NCBI RefSeq assembly: GCF_019511445.1
Contig: NZ_JAEUAN010000005.1
Location: 248,001 to 312,000 of the forward strand
DNA: 64,000 nucleotides
Origin: Aliirhizobium wenxiniae
GTDB lineage: Bacteria; Pseudomonadota; Alphaproteobacteria; Rhizobiales; Rhizobiaceae
Direction: 5' to 3'
The notes beneath the pieces are model-generated. The model was given only the letters and a program-made list of their open reading frames with translations, did no database searches and had not been told where the DNA came from. A program made the position numbers and the translations under genes. Each line of letters opens with the position of its first letter. The stretch's first letter is position 1. Of this stretch, positions 30,362 through 42,559 are shown piece by piece.

Positions 30362-32446
30362 ATGGCAACAAAGCTGAAGGTTGACGGCAAGGAAATCGAG
30401 GTTCCGGACCATTTCACGCTGCTTCAGGCATGCGAGGAGGCTGGCGCCGAAATTCCGCGCTTTTGTTTCCACGAGCGCCTGTCGGTCGCCGGCAACTGCC
30501 GCATGTGTCTGATCGAGGTAAAGGGCGGCCCGCCGAAGCCGACCGCGTCCTGCGCCATGGGCGTGCGCGATATCCGCGGTGGCCCGAACGGCGAACTGCC
30601 GGAAATCTTCACCACCACGCCGATGGTCAAGAAGGCCCGCGAAGGCGTGATGGAATTCCTGCTGATCAACCATCCGCTCGATTGCCCGATCTGCGACCAG
30701 GGCGGCGAATGCGACCTGCAGGACCAGGCGATGGCCTTCGGTATCGACAGCTCGCGCTACGGTGAGAACAAGCGCGCCGTCGAAGACAAGTATATCGGTC
30801 CGCTGGTCAAGACGGTGATGAACCGCTGCATCCACTGCACGCGCTGCGTCCGCTTTACCACCGAAGTCGGCGGCATTTCCGAGCTCGGCCTGATCGGCCG
30901 TGGCGAAGATGCCGAGATCACCACCTATCTCGAACAGGCCATGACCTCCGAGCTGCAGGGCAACGTTGTTGACCTCTGCCCGGTCGGTGCGCTCACCTCA
31001 AAACCTTTCGCCTTCACCGCCCGTCCGTGGGAACTCGGCAAGACCGAATCGATCGACGTCATGGACGCCGTAGGCTCCGCCATCCGCGTCGATACCCGCG
31101 GCCGCGAAGTCATGCGCATCATGCCGCGTGTCAACGAACAGGTGAACGAGGAGTGGATCTCCGACAAGACCCGCTTCATCTGGGATGGCCTGAAGACCCA
31201 GCGTCTCGACCGTCCTTACGTTCGCAAGGATGGCCGCCTGCAGCCAGCAAGCTGGGCCGAAGCCTTTGCAGCCGTCAAGACTGCCGTTTCCGCCGCCTCA
31301 AACGACAAGATCGGTGCAATCGCCGGCGACCTCGCTTCTGTCGAGGAAATGTATGCGCTGAAGCAGCTGCTCACCTCTCTCGGATCGGAAAATCTCGACT
31401 GTCGCCAGGACGGGACGGCGCTTGATCCGTCGCTTGGCCGTTCGAGCTACCTCTTCAACCCGACGATCGAAGGCATCGAACAGGCCGGCGCTCTGCTCAT
31501 CATCGGCGCCAACCCGCGTCTCGAAGCAGCTGTCTTGAACGCTCGCATCCGCAAGCGCTTCCGCCGCGGCAATTTCCCGATCGGTGTGATCGGCGAAGTC
31601 AACGAACTGCGCTACGCTTACGATTATCTCGGTGCCGGTCCGGAAACGCTTGCCGATCTCGCATCGGGCGTCAACAGCTTTGCCGAAAAGCTGCGTGGGG
31701 CGAAGAACCCGATGATTATCGTAGGGCAGGGGGCTCTCTCCCGTCCGGACGGTCTGGCCGTTCTTCAGGCAGCCGCCCAGCTCGCAGGCTCGGTCGGCGC
31801 ACTGACCGAAGAGTGGAACGGTTTCGCTGTCCTGCACACGGCAGCGTCGCGCGTCGGCGGTCTCGATCTCGGTTTCGTTCCGGGTGCAAAGGGTGCGGAT
31901 GCCGCAACCATGTTGCGCTCGATGGACGTTCTCTTCCTGCTCGGCGCAGACGAGATGAACTTCTCGGCCAAGTATGCCAAGACGACGATCTATATCGGCA
32001 GCCACGGCGATAACGGTGCGATGAATGCCGATATCATTCTGCCCGGTGCGGCCTATACCGAAAAGTCCGGCACCTGGGTCAATACCGAAGGCCGCGTCCA
32101 GATGGGCAACCGCGCCGGCTTCGCGCCGGGCGAGGCCCGCGAGGAATGGGCAATCCTGCGTGCACTCTCCGACGTGCTCGGCAAGAAACTGCCCTTCGAC
32201 AGCCTCCACGCCCTGCGCGCAAAACTCTATCAGGACCATCCGCATTTCGCCGAGATCGACGAGATTGCAGTTGGTTCAGTCAACGACGTGGCAGCGCTCG
32301 GCCAAAAGGCCGGCGAAATGACCAAGGGCGGCTTCGCATCGCCGATCAAGGATTTCTACCTGACCAACCCGATTGCCCGTTCCTCTGCCGTCATGGCCGA
32401 GTGCTCGGCATTGGCCCGCAACAACTTCCAGGCTGCGGCGGAGTGA
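30362..32446 (+). CDS. nuoG: NADH-quinone oxidoreductase subunit G
   Basis: 75-kDa iron-sulfur subunit (694 aa). The N-terminal ferredoxin domain holds a [2Fe-2S] cluster ([15 protein letters not shown]), then the His/Cys3 [4Fe-4S] motif [18 protein letters not shown], then [10 protein letters not shown] with the later Cys in VDLCPVG. The C-terminal molybdopterin-oxidoreductase-like domain (about 220-650) has no cofactor role in this family. An 86-nt spacer separates it from nuoF. Confidence 0.97.
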   Translation: MATKLKVDGKEIEVPDHFTLLQACEEAGAEIPRFCFHERLSVAGNCRMCLIEVKGGPPKPTASCAMGVRDIRGGPNGELPEIFTTTPMVKKAREGVMEFLLINHPLDCPICDQGGECDLQDQAMAFGIDSSRYGENKRAVEDKYIGPLVKTVMNRCIHCTRCVRFTTEVGGISELGLIGRGEDAEITTYLEQAMTSELQGNVVDLCPVGALTSKPFAFTARPWELGKTESIDVMDAVGSAIRVDTRGREVMRIMPRVNEQVNEEWISDKTRFIWDGLKTQRLDRPYVRKDGRLQPASWAEAFAAVKTAVSAASNDKIGAIAGDLASVEEMYALKQLLTSLGSENLDCRQDGTALDPSLGRSSYLFNPTIEGIEQAGALLIIGANPRLEAAVLNARIRKRFRRGNFPIGVIGEVNELRYAYDYLGAGPETLADLASGVNSFAEKLRGAKNPMIIVGQGALSRPDGLAVLQAAAQLAGSVGALTEEWNGFAVLHTAASRVGGLDLGFVPGAKGADAATMLRSMDVLFLLGADEMNFSAKYAKTTIYIGSHGDNGAMNADIILPGAAYTEKSGTWVNTEGRVQMGNRAGFAPGEAREEWAILRALSDVLGKKLPFDSLHALRAKLYQDHPHFAEIDEIAVGSVNDVAALGQKAGEMTKGGFASPIKDFYLTNPIARSSAVMAECSALARNNFQAAAE

Positions 32447-32447
32447 T

Positions 32448-33500
32448 ATGAATATGGATTCGTTTTTCTGGACCTACGTTTGGCCCGCACTGATCATGGT
32501 TGGTCAGTCGCTTCTGCTGCTCGTCTGCCTTCTGGTCTTAATCGCTTTCATCCTTCTGGCCGATCGTAAGGTCTGGGCAAACGTTCAGCTGCGTCGCGGT
32601 CCGAACGTCGTCGGTCCCTTCGGCCTGTTCCAGTCCTTTGCCGACCTTTTGAAGTTCGTGCTGAAGGAACCGATCATCCCGTCGGGCGCCGATAAGACGG
32701 TCTTTCTTCTCGCCCCGCTGGTCTCCGTGACGCTTGCGCTTGCCACTTGGGCGGTCATTCCGGTCAATGATGGCTGGGCCGTCGCCAACATCAATGTCGG
32801 CGTGCTCTACATCTTCGCCATCTCCTCGCTCGAAGTATACGGCGTCATCATGGCCGGCTGGGCGTCGAACTCGAAATATCCGTTCCTCGGCGCGCTCCGT
32901 TCCGCAGCCCAGATGGTGTCTTACGAAGTCTCGATCGGCATCGTCATCGTCACCGTGCTTCTCTGCGTCGGTTCGCTGAACCTGACCGATATCGTCTATG
33001 CCCAGAAGACCGGTCTCGGCACCATGCTCGGCATGCCGAACTCCTTCCTCGACTGGCACTGGTTCTCACTCTTCCCGATGTTCGTGATCTTCTTCATCTC
33101 GGGCCTTGCTGAAACCAACCGTCCGCCTTTCGATCTTCCGGAAGCAGAATCCGAACTCGTCGCCGGTTACATGGTCGAATATTCCTCGGCGCCGTACATG
33201 ATGCTGATGCTGTCGGAATATGCAGCGATCATGCTGATCTGCTCGCTGACGACGATCCTCTTTTTGGGTGGCTGGCTGCCGCCGGTCGATTTCTGGCTGA
33301 TCAACTGGGTCCCGGGCATCGTCTGGTTCCTGCTGAAGGTCATCTTCGTCTTCTTCGGCTTCGCCATGGCCAAGGCCATGGTGCCGCGCTACCGCTACGA
33401 CCAGTTGATGCGTCTCGGCTGGAAGGTCTTCCTGCCGCTGTCGCTCGGCATGCTGGTTATTGTTGCATTCGTACTGAAACTGACGGGATGGGCAGGCTGA
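32448..33500 (+). CDS. nuoH: NADH-quinone oxidoreductase subunit H
   Basis: Eight-helix membrane subunit (350 aa) forming part of the quinone chamber and coupling it to proton transfer. Conserved loops are visible: [18 protein letters not shown], and [20 protein letters not shown]. The ATG at 32448 lies one base after the nuoG stop; a longer frame into nuoG is rejected. Confidence 0.97.
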   Translation: MNMDSFFWTYVWPALIMVGQSLLLLVCLLVLIAFILLADRKVWANVQLRRGPNVVGPFGLFQSFADLLKFVLKEPIIPSGADKTVFLLAPLVSVTLALATWAVIPVNDGWAVANINVGVLYIFAISSLEVYGVIMAGWASNSKYPFLGALRSAAQMVSYEVSIGIVIVTVLLCVGSLNLTDIVYAQKTGLGTMLGMPNSFLDWHWFSLFPMFVIFFISGLAETNRPPFDLPEAESELVAGYMVEYSSAPYMMLMLSEYAAIMLICSLTTILFLGGWLPPVDFWLINWVPGIVWFLLKVIFVFFGFAMAKAMVPRYRYDQLMRLGWKVFLPLSLGMLVIVAFVLKLTGWAG

Positions 33501-33540
33501 TGATGTCTGAACACACCCGCAGCGTCACTGGAGTTTAAAG

Positions 33541-34035
33541 ATGGCCGCACTCTCCCAAGCCGTCAATTCGCTCTTCCTGAAGGAGTTCGTCAGCGCATTT
33601 TGCCTGGCGTTCAAATATCTCTTCTTCAGGCAGAAGGCGACGATCAACTATCCGTTCGAGAAGGGGCCGGTCTCTCCGCGCTTCCGCGGCGAGCATGCGT
33701 TGCGCCGTTATCCGAATGGGGAGGAGCGCTGCATTGCCTGCAAGCTGTGCGAAGCCATCTGTCCCGCTCAGGCGATCACCATCGAAGCAGGTCCGCGCCG
33801 CAATGACGGCACCCGCCGCACGGTGCGCTACGACATCGACATGGTGAAATGCATCTATTGCGGTTTCTGCCAGGAAGCCTGCCCGGTCGATGCGATCGTC
33901 GAGGGGCCGAATTTCGAGTTTTCGACGGAAACCCGCGAAGAGCTGTATTTCGACAAGGCCAAGCTTCTGGAAAACGGCGATCGCTGGGAGCGGGAGATCG
34001 CCCGCAATATCGCGATGGACGCACCTTACCGTTAA
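33541..34035 (+). CDS. nuoI: NADH-quinone oxidoreductase subunit I
   Basis: Ferredoxin-like subunit (164 aa) carrying clusters N6a and N6b. The two ligand sets are [12 protein letters not shown] and [12 protein letters not shown]. An amphipathic N-terminal helix ([17 protein letters not shown]) should lie on the membrane, as in TYKY subunits. Two hairpins follow in the spacer before nuoJ. Confidence 0.97.
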   Translation: MAALSQAVNSLFLKEFVSAFCLAFKYLFFRQKATINYPFEKGPVSPRFRGEHALRRYPNGEERCIACKLCEAICPAQAITIEAGPRRNDGTRRTVRYDIDMVKCIYCGFCQEACPVDAIVEGPNFEFSTETREELYFDKAKLLENGDRWEREIARNIAMDAPYR

Positions 34036-34049
34036 GGCTGTGTCTGCCG

Positions 34050-34102
34050 GCGGCTTCGTCGCCGGTGAAATGAGGTAAGTGCCGATGTCAAAGAGGCATC
34101 GG
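34050..34102 (+). promoter_or_regulatory. Two hairpins in the nuoI-nuoJ spacer
   Basis: The 122-nt spacer holds a stem CCGGCG...CGCCGG near 34053-34071 and a stem CCGATG...CATCGG at 34082-34102. It is the longest gap in the operon. These could affect mRNA processing or balance expression of the peripheral-arm and membrane-arm genes; that is inference. Confidence 0.35.
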
Positions 34103-34157
34103 TCGGACGGGGCGGGCGCTAAGGCCCGATCTCGACGAGGGACGAGAAGGCACGACG

Positions 34158-34772
34158 ATGGGTCTGCACGCACTATTCTTTTATCTGTTCGCGTTCGTCG
34201 CTGTGGCGTCGGCGTTCATGGTCATTTCGGCCAAGAACCCGGTCCATTCGGTTCTGTTCCTGATCGTGGTCTTCTTCAACGCGGCAGGCCTCTTCCTGCT
34301 GACGGGGGCGGAATTCATCGCGATGATCCTGCTGGTCGTCTATATCGGCGCGGTCGCGGTTCTCTTCCTCTTCGTCGTCATGATGCTGGATGTCGATTTC
34401 GCCGAACTCAAGGCTGGCGTGCTCCAATATGCGCCGATCGGCATGCTGGTCGGCCTCATCGTTGCTGCCGAACTGATCCTCGTCGTCGGCTCCAGCGTGC
34501 TCTCGCCCGAAGCGGCATCTTCGATCACCATGCCGATCCCCGATCCGGCGGTACGATCCAACACGGCCGCCCTCGGCGACGTGCTCTACACCCACTACGT
34601 CTATTACTTCCAGATCGCCGGCCTGGTGCTTCTTGTCGCAATGATCGGCGCCATCGTGCTGACGCTGCGCCACCGCCAGAACATCAAGCGTCAGGATATT
34701 TCACGCCAGGTCGCCCGCACGCCGGAAACCGCCATCGAGGTGGTCAAGGTCAAGCCGGGCCAGGGCCTCTGA
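34158..34772 (+). CDS. nuoJ: NADH-quinone oxidoreductase subunit J
   Basis: Membrane subunit (204 aa, five helices) of complex I. The N-terminal helices ([33 protein letters not shown]) and the conserved [18 protein letters not shown] segment, which in ND6 proteins contains the pi-bulge helix, are clear. A short hydrophilic C-terminus ends the protein. It is 25 nt from nuoK. Confidence 0.96.
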   Translation: MGLHALFFYLFAFVAVASAFMVISAKNPVHSVLFLIVVFFNAAGLFLLTGAEFIAMILLVVYIGAVAVLFLFVVMMLDVDFAELKAGVLQYAPIGMLVGLIVAAELILVVGSSVLSPEAASSITMPIPDPAVRSNTAALGDVLYTHYVYYFQIAGLVLLVAMIGAIVLTLRHRQNIKRQDISRQVARTPETAIEVVKVKPGQGL

Positions 34773-34797
34773 GAAAGCGGGAAAAAGGAACAGAAAC

Positions 34798-35106
34798 ATG
34801 GAAATCGGTCTTTCCCACTATCTCACGGTCAGCGCCATCCTCTTCACGCTCGGCGTTTTCGGCATCTTCCTGAACCGCAAGAACGTCATCATCATCCTGA
34901 TGTCGATCGAGCTCATCCTGCTCGCGGTCAATCTCAACATGGTCGCCTTCTCGTCGTTCCTGAACGACATCGTCGGCCAGGTCTTTGCTTTGTTCATTCT
35001 GACCGTCGCGGCTGCGGAGGCCGCCATAGGTCTTGCAATTCTTGTCGTCTTCTACCGCAACCGCGGCTCGATCGCCGTTGACGACGTCAATGTGATGAAG
35101 GGCTGA
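34798..35106 (+). CDS. nuoK: NADH-quinone oxidoreductase subunit K
   Basis: Small three-helix membrane subunit (102 aa, the standard length). The second and third helices carry the conserved buried glutamates ([13 protein letters not shown] and [11 protein letters not shown]) that take part in proton transfer. The start follows AAAAAGGAACAGAAAC. Confidence 0.96.
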   Translation: MEIGLSHYLTVSAILFTLGVFGIFLNRKNVIIILMSIELILLAVNLNMVAFSSFLNDIVGQVFALFILTVAAAEAAIGLAILVVFYRNRGSIAVDDVNVMKG

Positions 35107-35113
35107 TCGGGTC

Positions 35114-37105
35114 ATGATCTACAAGCTTATCGTCTTCCTTCCTCTCGTCGGCTTCCTGATCGCGGGCCTGTTCGGCCGCCAGATCGGCGCCAAGGCCTCG
35201 GAATTCGTCACCTGCGGCCTGATGGCGATCGTTGTCGTCCTGTCCTGGATCGTCTTCTTCCAGGTGGCGCTTGGTTCCCAGGAAACCATGAGCGTCGAAG
35301 TCCTGCGCTGGATCCAGTCCGGCAATATCGACGTCTTCTGGGCGCTGCGCATCGACACGCTGACGGCCGTCATGTTCGTCGTCGTCAACACGGTGTCCTT
35401 CCTCGTGCATGTCTATTCCATCGGCTACATGCACACCGACCCGCACCGTCCGCGCTTCTTCGCCTACCTGTCACTCTTCACTTTCACGATGCTGATGCTC
35501 ATCACGTCGGATAACCTGCTGCAGATGTTCTTCGGCTGGGAAGGCGTCGGTCTCGCATCCTATCTGCTGATCGGTTTCTGGTACGATCGTCCGTCGGCCA
35601 ACGCTGCGGCGATGAAGGCCTTCATCGTCAACCGCGTCGGTGACTTTGGCTTCATGCTCGGCATTGCCGCCGTCTTCGTCATGTTCGGCTCGATCAATTT
35701 CGAAACGATCTTCGCCAATGCCGGCACCTATCTGCCGGCCGAAGGTTCGCCGGAAGCTGGCCGCGTCGTGTTCGATGTGTGGTTCCTGCACCTTACCCGC
35801 GAAGGCGCGCTCACCGTTGCCTGCCTGCTGCTCTTCATGGGCGCTATGGGCAAGTCGGCGCAGTTCCTGCTGCACACCTGGCTACCGGACGCCATGGAGG
35901 GCCCGACCCCGGTCTCGGCTCTCATTCACGCCGCAACCATGGTTACCGCCGGCGTCTTCCTCGTTGCGCGCATGTCGCCGCTGTTCGAACTGTCGCCGGA
36001 TGCGCTGACCGTGGTCACCATCATCGGCGCGATCACCGCCTTCTTCGCCGCGACCGTCGGCCTGGTGCAGAACGATATCAAGCGCGTCATCGCCTATTCG
36101 ACCTGCTCGCAGCTCGGCTACATGTTCGTAGCACTCGGCGTCGGCGCTTATGGCGCAGCGATCTTCCACCTCTTCACCCACGCCTTCTTCAAGGCGCTTC
36201 TGTTCCTATGCGCCGGATCGGTCATCCATGCCGTCGATGGCGAACAGGACATGCGCAAGATGGGTGGTTTGAGAAAACACATCCCGGTCACCTTCTGGAT
36301 GATGACGATCGGCACGCTGGCGCTGACCGGCGTCGGCATCCCGTTCACGCCGATCGGTTTTGCCGGTTTCTTCTCCAAGGACGTCATCATCGAGGCATCC
36401 TACGCCTCGCACTCGGCGGTCTCGGGTTTTGCCTTCACGCTTCTCGTCATCGCGGCGCTGTTCACCAGCTTCTATTCCTGGCGTCTTGCCTTCCTCACCT
36501 TCTTCGGCAAGGAGCGGGCGGGCCACGAGGTCATGCATCATGTGCATGAAAGCCCGAATGTCATGCTCATCCCGCTCTACGTTCTGGCGGTGGGCGCGGT
36601 TTTGGCGGGCGTGATCTTCAAGGGCATGTTCTACGGTGACGCCTACGACACCTTCTGGAAGGGCGCGCTCTTCACCTCCGAACACAACGAACTGCTGCAC
36701 GAATTCCACCACGTGCCGTTCCTGGTCGTGCTGTCGCCCTTCATCGCCATGCTGATCGGCTTCTTCACCGCCTGGTATTTCTACATCAAGTCGCCGGAAA
36801 CGCCGAAGAAGCTCGCAGCCGCTCAGCCGGGCCTCTACAAGTTCCTGCTCAACAAGTGGTACTTCGACGAACTCTACGACTTCCTGTTCGTCCGTTCTTC
36901 CAAGGCGATCGGCCGCTTCTTCTGGCAGAAGGTCGATGTCGGCACGATCGACCACTTCGGACCCAACGGCGTTGCCGCCCGCGTCGTTGACACTGCCAAC
37001 CGCGTCGTGCGCATGCAGACCGGCTACCTCTATCACTATGCCTTCACGATGCTGCTTGGCGTCGCTGCCCTGATTACCTGGATGATGCTCGGGAGTTCTG
37101 TCTGA
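35114..37105 (+). CDS. nuoL: NADH-quinone oxidoreductase subunit L
   Basis: Antiporter-like proton pump subunit (663 aa) with the long lateral helix at its C-terminus. The proton_antipo core has [16 protein letters not shown] and [20 protein letters not shown], with the lysine and glutamate residues of the family. The stop overlaps the nuoM start (TGATG), so translation is likely coupled. Confidence 0.97.
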   Translation: MIYKLIVFLPLVGFLIAGLFGRQIGAKASEFVTCGLMAIVVVLSWIVFFQVALGSQETMSVEVLRWIQSGNIDVFWALRIDTLTAVMFVVVNTVSFLVHVYSIGYMHTDPHRPRFFAYLSLFTFTMLMLITSDNLLQMFFGWEGVGLASYLLIGFWYDRPSANAAAMKAFIVNRVGDFGFMLGIAAVFVMFGSINFETIFANAGTYLPAEGSPEAGRVVFDVWFLHLTREGALTVACLLLFMGAMGKSAQFLLHTWLPDAMEGPTPVSALIHAATMVTAGVFLVARMSPLFELSPDALTVVTIIGAITAFFAATVGLVQNDIKRVIAYSTCSQLGYMFVALGVGAYGAAIFHLFTHAFFKALLFLCAGSVIHAVDGEQDMRKMGGLRKHIPVTFWMMTIGTLALTGVGIPFTPIGFAGFFSKDVIIEASYASHSAVSGFAFTLLVIAALFTSFYSWRLAFLTFFGKERAGHEVMHHVHESPNVMLIPLYVLAVGAVLAGVIFKGMFYGDAYDTFWKGALFTSEHNELLHEFHHVPFLVVLSPFIAMLIGFFTAWYFYIKSPETPKKLAAAQPGLYKFLLNKWYFDELYDFLFVRSSKAIGRFFWQKVDVGTIDHFGPNGVAARVVDTANRVVRMQTGYLYHYAFTMLLGVAALITWMMLGSSV

Positions 37106-38616
37106 TGACCGATTGGCCTATTCTTTCCACGGTCACCTTCCTCCCGATGGTGGGCGTGCTGTTGCTGGTGTTCACCCGCGACGACACCGACGACGGTCGC
37201 CAGAACGTCATGATCATCTCGCTGATCACGACGATCATCACCTTCCTCCTGTCGCTGGTCGTCTGGTACGGCTTTGACGGCACCAGCGCCGACTACCAGA
37301 TGGTTGAGCAGTATTACTGGCTCGGCAAGGGCATCAGCTATCATATCGGAGTCGATGGCCTCTCCGTCATGTTCGTCGTGCTGGCGACCTTCCTCATGCC
37401 CTTCGGCGTGCTGACCAGTTGGAAGGCGATCACGCTGCATGCGCGTGAATACATGATCGCCTTCCTGATCCTGGAAGTGCTGATCGTCGGCGTCTTCGTG
37501 TCGATGGACCTCGTGCTCTTCTATGTCTTCTTCGAAGCGAGCTTGATCCCGATGTTCCTCATCATCGGCGTCTGGGGCGGCCCGCGCCGCATCTACGCGT
37601 CGATGAAGTTCTTCCTCTATACGCTGGCCGGTTCGGTCTTCATGCTGGTCGGCATTCTGGTCATGTATGCGGAAGTCGGCACCACCTCCATTCCGGTCCT
37701 GCTTGCCTACAAGTTCTCGCCGGAAATGCAGTATTGGCTGTTCCTGGCCTTCTTCCTGTCCTTCGCCGTCAAGGTGCCGATGTGGCCGTTCCACACTTGG
37801 TTGCCGGATGCGCACGTCGAAGCCCCGACGGCAGGCTCGGTCGACCTTGCGGCTCTGCTCCTGAAATTCGGTGGCTACGGCTTCCTGCGTTTCTCGCTGC
37901 CGATGTTCCCGCTGGCATCCGACTATTTCACCCCGATGATCCTGACGCTCTCGGTCATCGCCATCATCTACGCATCGCTCGTCGCCCTGATGCAGACCGA
38001 CATCAAGAAGATGATCGCCTATTCCTCCGTCGCTCACATGGGCTACGTGACGATGGCAATCTTTGCGGTCAACCAGCAGGGCCTGCACGGTGCGATCTTC
38101 CAGATGCTGTCACACGGCGTCATCTCCGGCGCTCTCTTCCTCTGCGTCGGTATCGTCTACGAGCGCACCCATACGCGTAACATCGGCGATTACGGCGGCC
38201 TCGTGCATCGCATGCCGAAATACGCGCTGGCCTTCCTGATCTTCACCATGGCCAATGTCGGCCTGCCGGGCACCTCCGCCTTCGTCGGCGAGTTCCTGGC
38301 GACGGTCGGCGTCTTCCGTGTCAGTGTCTGGACGGCCTTCTTTGCCACGACAGGTGTCGTTCTCTCCGCCGCCTACATGCTGTGGCTCTACCGCCGCATG
38401 ATCTTCGGTCAGGCGAAGTCGCCGCTGATGCAGGGCCTTGTGGACATCTCCTTCCGCGAGCATTGCATCGTCTGGCCGCTGATCGTTGTGACCATCTTCT
38501 TCGGCATCTATCCTGCGCCGGTCTTCGATGCCTCCGCAGCCACTGTCGATAGAATCGTAACCAACTACCATGCGGCCATCCAGGCCGTGGCGACCGCTGC
38601 TCAGGCTGCGAATTGA
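37105..38616 (+). CDS. nuoM: NADH-quinone oxidoreductase subunit M
   Basis: Antiporter-like proton pump subunit (503 aa, about 14 helices). Family features include the helix with [17 protein letters not shown], the conserved [18 protein letters not shown] loop and [12 protein letters not shown]. The start shares one base with the nuoL stop. Confidence 0.97.
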   Translation: MTDWPILSTVTFLPMVGVLLLVFTRDDTDDGRQNVMIISLITTIITFLLSLVVWYGFDGTSADYQMVEQYYWLGKGISYHIGVDGLSVMFVVLATFLMPFGVLTSWKAITLHAREYMIAFLILEVLIVGVFVSMDLVLFYVFFEASLIPMFLIIGVWGGPRRIYASMKFFLYTLAGSVFMLVGILVMYAEVGTTSIPVLLAYKFSPEMQYWLFLAFFLSFAVKVPMWPFHTWLPDAHVEAPTAGSVDLAALLLKFGGYGFLRFSLPMFPLASDYFTPMILTLSVIAIIYASLVALMQTDIKKMIAYSSVAHMGYVTMAIFAVNQQGLHGAIFQMLSHGVISGALFLCVGIVYERTHTRNIGDYGGLVHRMPKYALAFLIFTMANVGLPGTSAFVGEFLATVGVFRVSVWTAFFATTGVVLSAAYMLWLYRRMIFGQAKSPLMQGLVDISFREHCIVWPLIVVTIFFGIYPAPVFDASAATVDRIVTNYHAAIQAVATAAQAAN

Positions 38617-38635
38617 TGACGGGACAGATAAGACT

Positions 38636-40078
38636 ATGACTCCTGAACTCCTCTCTCAAAGTCTGCAGTTTGCCCTGCCTGAAATCATCCTGGCGGTCGG
38701 CGCACTCGTGCTTCTCATGATGGGTGTCTTCATCGGCGAAAAGGCGAACCAGCTCATTTCCGGGCTGTCCATCGCACTTCTTGCCGTCGTCGGCCTGCTG
38801 ATCACGGTTTCCACCGGCAATGGCGAAGCTTTCGGCGGCGCCTTCATCGTCGATCCCTTCGCGCGTTTCATGAAGGTCGCGGCAATCGCCGGTTCGATCT
38901 TCGCGCTCGCCATGTCTGCCGTTCAGGGCAAGGCCATGCAGCTCGACAAGATCGAGTATCCGGTCCTGCTGGTCATCTCGACGCTCGGCATGCTGCTTCT
39001 GATCTCGGCCAATGACCTGATCGCCTTCTATCTCGGCCTCGAGCTGATGTCGCTGGCGCTCTATGTCGTCGCCGCCTTCAACCGTGACAGCCTGCGCTCG
39101 ACGGAAGCCGGCCTGAAATATTTCGTTCTCGGCGCGCTGTCTTCCGGCATGCTGCTTTACGGCATGTCGCTGGTTTACGGCTTCACCGGCAATACCGGCT
39201 TCCAGGAAATCGCCACCGTGCTCTCCTCGGAAACCCGTGGCCTCGGTCTCGTCTTCGGCATGGTCTTCATGCTCGCCGGCGCCTGCTTCAAAATCTCCGC
39301 CGTTCCCTTCCACATGTGGACGCCGGACGTTTATGAAGGCGCACCGACGCCGGTCACGGCATTCTTTGCCGCTGGCCCGAAGATTGCCGCCATGGCGATC
39401 CTCATCCGCTTGACCTCGGAAACCTTCTTGCCGATCATCGCTGACTGGCGCCAGATCATCGTCTTCGTGGCGATCGCCTCCATGGCGCTTGGTTCCTTCG
39501 CAGCCGTCGGCCAGAAGAACATCAAGCGCCTGATGGCCTATTCCTCCATCGGTCACATGGGCTTCGCGCTTGTCGGCCTGTCGGCGGGCAGCGAAAGCGG
39601 CGTCTCAGGTGTTGCCCTTTACATGCTCATCTACATGATGATGTCCTTCGGCACCTTCGCCTGCATCATGTCGATGCGCCGTCCGGATGGCACCTATGTC
39701 GAGGAGATCGACGAGCTTGCCGGCCTCTTTGCCAGAAAGCCGTTCATGGCAGTGGTGCTGACGGCGCAGATGTTCTCCATGGCAGGCATCCCGCCGCTGG
39801 CAGGCTTCTTCGCCAAGTATTACGTCTTCCTGGCAGCCGTCGAAGCAGGCCTCTTCACGCTTGCCGTTGTCGGCTTCCTGATGTCGGTCGTTGCAGCCTA
39901 CTATTACCTGCGCATCGTCAAGCTGATGTGGTTTGATGAGCCCAAGGGCGAGTTCGAACGCACGCCCGGTGAGTTGCGCTTCATCTTCGGCATTTCCGGC
40001 CTGCTGATCACAACCTACATCCTCTATGGCGGCCCGATCGGCTCTGCGGCGGATGCTGCAGCACGGTCCTTCTTCTGA
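38636..40078 (+). CDS. nuoN: NADH-quinone oxidoreductase subunit N
   Basis: Third antiporter-like proton pump subunit (480 aa). The conserved [35 protein letters not shown] and [15 protein letters not shown] segments are visible. The ATG at 38636 is chosen; a longer frame from 38570 overlaps nuoM and encodes a basic non-membrane leader. It ends 2 nt before birA. Confidence 0.96.
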   Translation: MTPELLSQSLQFALPEIILAVGALVLLMMGVFIGEKANQLISGLSIALLAVVGLLITVSTGNGEAFGGAFIVDPFARFMKVAAIAGSIFALAMSAVQGKAMQLDKIEYPVLLVISTLGMLLLISANDLIAFYLGLELMSLALYVVAAFNRDSLRSTEAGLKYFVLGALSSGMLLYGMSLVYGFTGNTGFQEIATVLSSETRGLGLVFGMVFMLAGACFKISAVPFHMWTPDVYEGAPTPVTAFFAAGPKIAAMAILIRLTSETFLPIIADWRQIIVFVAIASMALGSFAAVGQKNIKRLMAYSSIGHMGFALVGLSAGSESGVSGVALYMLIYMMMSFGTFACIMSMRRPDGTYVEEIDELAGLFARKPFMAVVLTAQMFSMAGIPPLAGFFAKYYVFLAAVEAGLFTLAVVGFLMSVVAAYYYLRIVKLMWFDEPKGEFERTPGELRFIFGISGLLITTYILYGGPIGSAADAAARSFF

Positions 40079-40080
40079 GG

Positions 40081-40863
40081 ATGGCGGGAGAGACGAGCCG
40101 CTTCTCGCTCGAAGCTTTCCGCCATGTCGCCTTCGACGACATAGGATCCACGAATAGCGAATGTCTCGCCCGCGCTCGCGCGGGCGATCCCGGTTTGTTG
40201 TGGGTGACAGCCGCCCGCCAGACCGAAGGGCGTGGCCGCCGCGGTCGCGCCTGGACCTCGGAGCCCGGCAATCTCTACGCCTCGCTGCTGTTGATCGATC
40301 CGGCTCCGATGGAACGTGTCGCCTCTCTGCCGCTGGCCATCGCCGTTGCCGTTCATGATACGGTGAAGACGGTCCTGCCGCCAGGTGATGCCGCCCTGCA
40401 GGTAAAGTGGCCGAACGACATCCTGATCAATCGCAAAAAGACCTGCGGCATCCTGCTTGAGGGCGAACCGCTCCCCGGCGGCAAACGGGCGCTGGTCATC
40501 GGCATCGGCATCAATATCCGCCATATGCCGGACAGCGCGCCCTATGGCGTGACCCGCCTTGCCGATCACGGTGCGGCGATTTCGCCGGATGAACTTTTCG
40601 CCCATCTTTATCAGTCAATGGCTTTGGCGCTGGAAGTGTGGGATGAGGGTAAGGGCACGGCCGAGATCGTTCGCCGCTGGCGGGAGGTCGCCTGCGGTGT
40701 CGGCGAGCGCATCACCGTCAATCTTCCCGATCGCTCACTGGAGGGAAGATTTGCCGGGATCGATGATGGCGGCCTGCTGTTACTCGACATGGGGGCCGAA
40801 ATGGGGGGTGGACAAGTCCGGCCGATCGCGGCAGGGGATGTATTCTTTACAAGAACGGAATAA
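40081..40863 (+). CDS. birA: Biotin-[acetyl-CoA-carboxylase] ligase
   Basis: Attaches biotin to the carboxyl-carrier protein using ATP. The 260-aa protein has the biotinyl-AMP loop GRGRRGRAW, the substrate motif KWPNDILI and the central GIGINI strand, plus the small C-terminal SH3-like domain. It lacks the N-terminal helix-turn-helix of E. coli BirA, so it is a monofunctional class I ligase. It follows nuoN by 2 nt, as is common in rhizobia. Confidence 0.95.
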   Translation: MAGETSRFSLEAFRHVAFDDIGSTNSECLARARAGDPGLLWVTAARQTEGRGRRGRAWTSEPGNLYASLLLIDPAPMERVASLPLAIAVAVHDTVKTVLPPGDAALQVKWPNDILINRKKTCGILLEGEPLPGGKRALVIGIGINIRHMPDSAPYGVTRLADHGAAISPDELFAHLYQSMALALEVWDEGKGTAEIVRRWREVACGVGERITVNLPDRSLEGRFAGIDDGGLLLLDMGAEMGGGQVRPIAAGDVFFTRTE

Positions 40864-40871
40864 GAAGAAGA

Positions 40872-42542
40872 ATGGCTAAGCAAGACGAACTGGTGTTTCT
40901 GCCGCTGGGCGGCGTGGGCGAGATCGGCATGAACCTCGCTCTCTATGGCTATGGGCCGGCAGAGAAGCGCCAGTGGATCATGGTCGATGCGGGCGTAACC
41001 TTCCCGGGTCCCGATCTTCCGGGTGTCGATCTGGCGCTTCCCGATATCCGCTTCCTCGCCAAGCAGCGCAACAATCTCAAGGGCATTATCATAACCCATG
41101 CCCATGAAGACCATTATGGCGCGCTGAACGATCTCTGGCCGGGCCTCAACGTTCCCGTCTATGCCTCGCCTTTCACCGCCGGCATGCTGGAAGCCAAGCG
41201 TAAGTACGAAGGCGACCGCGCCGAAATCCCGATCACCATCTTCAAGGCCGGCGATCGCATCAATGTCGGCCCGTTCGAGATCGAGGCCGTCGGCGTCAAC
41301 CATTCCATCCCCGAGCCGATGTCGCTGGTCATCCGCACGCCGCTTGGCAATGTCGTCCATACCGGCGACTGGAAGATCGACGCCAAGCCGACGCTCGGGC
41401 CTCTCACCGATGAGCAGCGTTTCCGCGCCATCGGCGACGAAGGTGTTCTCGCTCTGATGTGCGACAGCACCAACGCCCTGCGCGAAGGCGTGTCGCCGTC
41501 AGAAGAAGAAGTCTCCGCCGGCCTGCAGAAGGTCATCGAAGAAGCCGAGGGCAGGGTGGCCGTCACCACCTTCTCGTCCAATGTCGGCCGTATCCGCTCG
41601 ATCGCGGAAGCCGCAAATGCAGCCGGCCGTGAAGTCCTGCTGCTTGGTTCGTCGCTGAAGCGCGTCGTCAACGTCGCCCACGACATCGGCATCATGGAAG
41701 GCCTCAAACCCTTCATCGCGGAAGATGAATACGGTTATATCCCGCGCGACAAGGTGGTCGTCATCCTCACCGGCAGCCAGGGTGAATCGCGTGCGGCGCT
41801 GGCAAAAATTTCCCGCGACGAGATGCGCCATGTGGCGCTCACCAAGGGCGATACGGTCGTCTTCTCGTCTCGCACCATTCCGGGCAATGAAAAGCCGATC
41901 ATCGAGATCAAGAACGCGCTGATCGAACAGGGCATCAAGATCGTCACCGATTCCGATGCGCTGGTCCACGTTTCCGGCCACCCGCGCCGCAACGAACTCC
42001 TGAAAATGTACGAGTGGACCCGCCCGCAGATCCTCGTGCCCGTTCACGGCGAGGCAGCCCACCTGACTGCCCAGGCCGAACTCGGCGCATCCGCCGGCAT
42101 TGCGACCATCCCGCGCGTCCGCAACGGCAATATCCTTCGCCTAGCTCCCGGCCCGGCGGAAGTCATCGACGACGCCCCCTTCGGCCGCATCTTCAAGGAT
42201 GGCAAGCTGATCGGTGACATGGATGAGATGGGCATCAGCGATCGCCGCAAGCTCTCTTTCGTCGGCCATGTCTCGGTCAATATCCTGCTCGACCAGCGCT
42301 ACGAATTCCTGGCCGATCCCGACCTCGTCTCCTACGGCCTGCCGGAATTCGACGATGAGGGCGAGGACATGGACGATGGCCTTTATGACGCCGTTCTCGG
42401 CGCCGTCGAAAGCATCGCGCGCGCGCGCCGCAAGGATCTCGATACGGTCCGCGAATCCGTCCGCCGTGCGGTGCGCTCGGCCGCCAACATCGCCTGGGGC
42501 AAGAAGCCGGTGGTGACGGTGTTTGTCACGAGGGTGCAGTAG
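40872..42542 (+). CDS. rnj: Ribonuclease J
   Basis: Metallo-beta-lactamase/beta-CASP ribonuclease (556 aa) with 5'-3' exo- and endonuclease activity in rRNA and mRNA processing. The zinc motif THAHEDHYGAL lies near residues 73-83, a further metal His occurs in VHTGDWKID, and the beta-CASP region contains LTGSQGE and HVSGHPRRNE. The start is 8 nt after birA with GAAGAAGA upstream. Alphaproteobacteria use a single RNase J. Confidence 0.95.
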   Translation: MAKQDELVFLPLGGVGEIGMNLALYGYGPAEKRQWIMVDAGVTFPGPDLPGVDLALPDIRFLAKQRNNLKGIIITHAHEDHYGALNDLWPGLNVPVYASPFTAGMLEAKRKYEGDRAEIPITIFKAGDRINVGPFEIEAVGVNHSIPEPMSLVIRTPLGNVVHTGDWKIDAKPTLGPLTDEQRFRAIGDEGVLALMCDSTNALREGVSPSEEEVSAGLQKVIEEAEGRVAVTTFSSNVGRIRSIAEAANAAGREVLLLGSSLKRVVNVAHDIGIMEGLKPFIAEDEYGYIPRDKVVVILTGSQGESRAALAKISRDEMRHVALTKGDTVVFSSRTIPGNEKPIIEIKNALIEQGIKIVTDSDALVHVSGHPRRNELLKMYEWTRPQILVPVHGEAAHLTAQAELGASAGIATIPRVRNGNILRLAPGPAEVIDDAPFGRIFKDGKLIGDMDEMGISDRRKLSFVGHVSVNILLDQRYEFLADPDLVSYGLPEFDDEGEDMDDGLYDAVLGAVESIARARRKDLDTVRESVRRAVRSAANIAWGKKPVVTVFVTRVQ

Positions 42543-42559
42543 GCAGCTTGCCTGTCGCC

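Noticed and set aside
34079..34873. 264-codon frame overlapping nuoJ
   Set aside because: It is the same DNA in another frame of nuoJ, with an Arg/Gly-rich translation typical of a shifted GC-rich gene.
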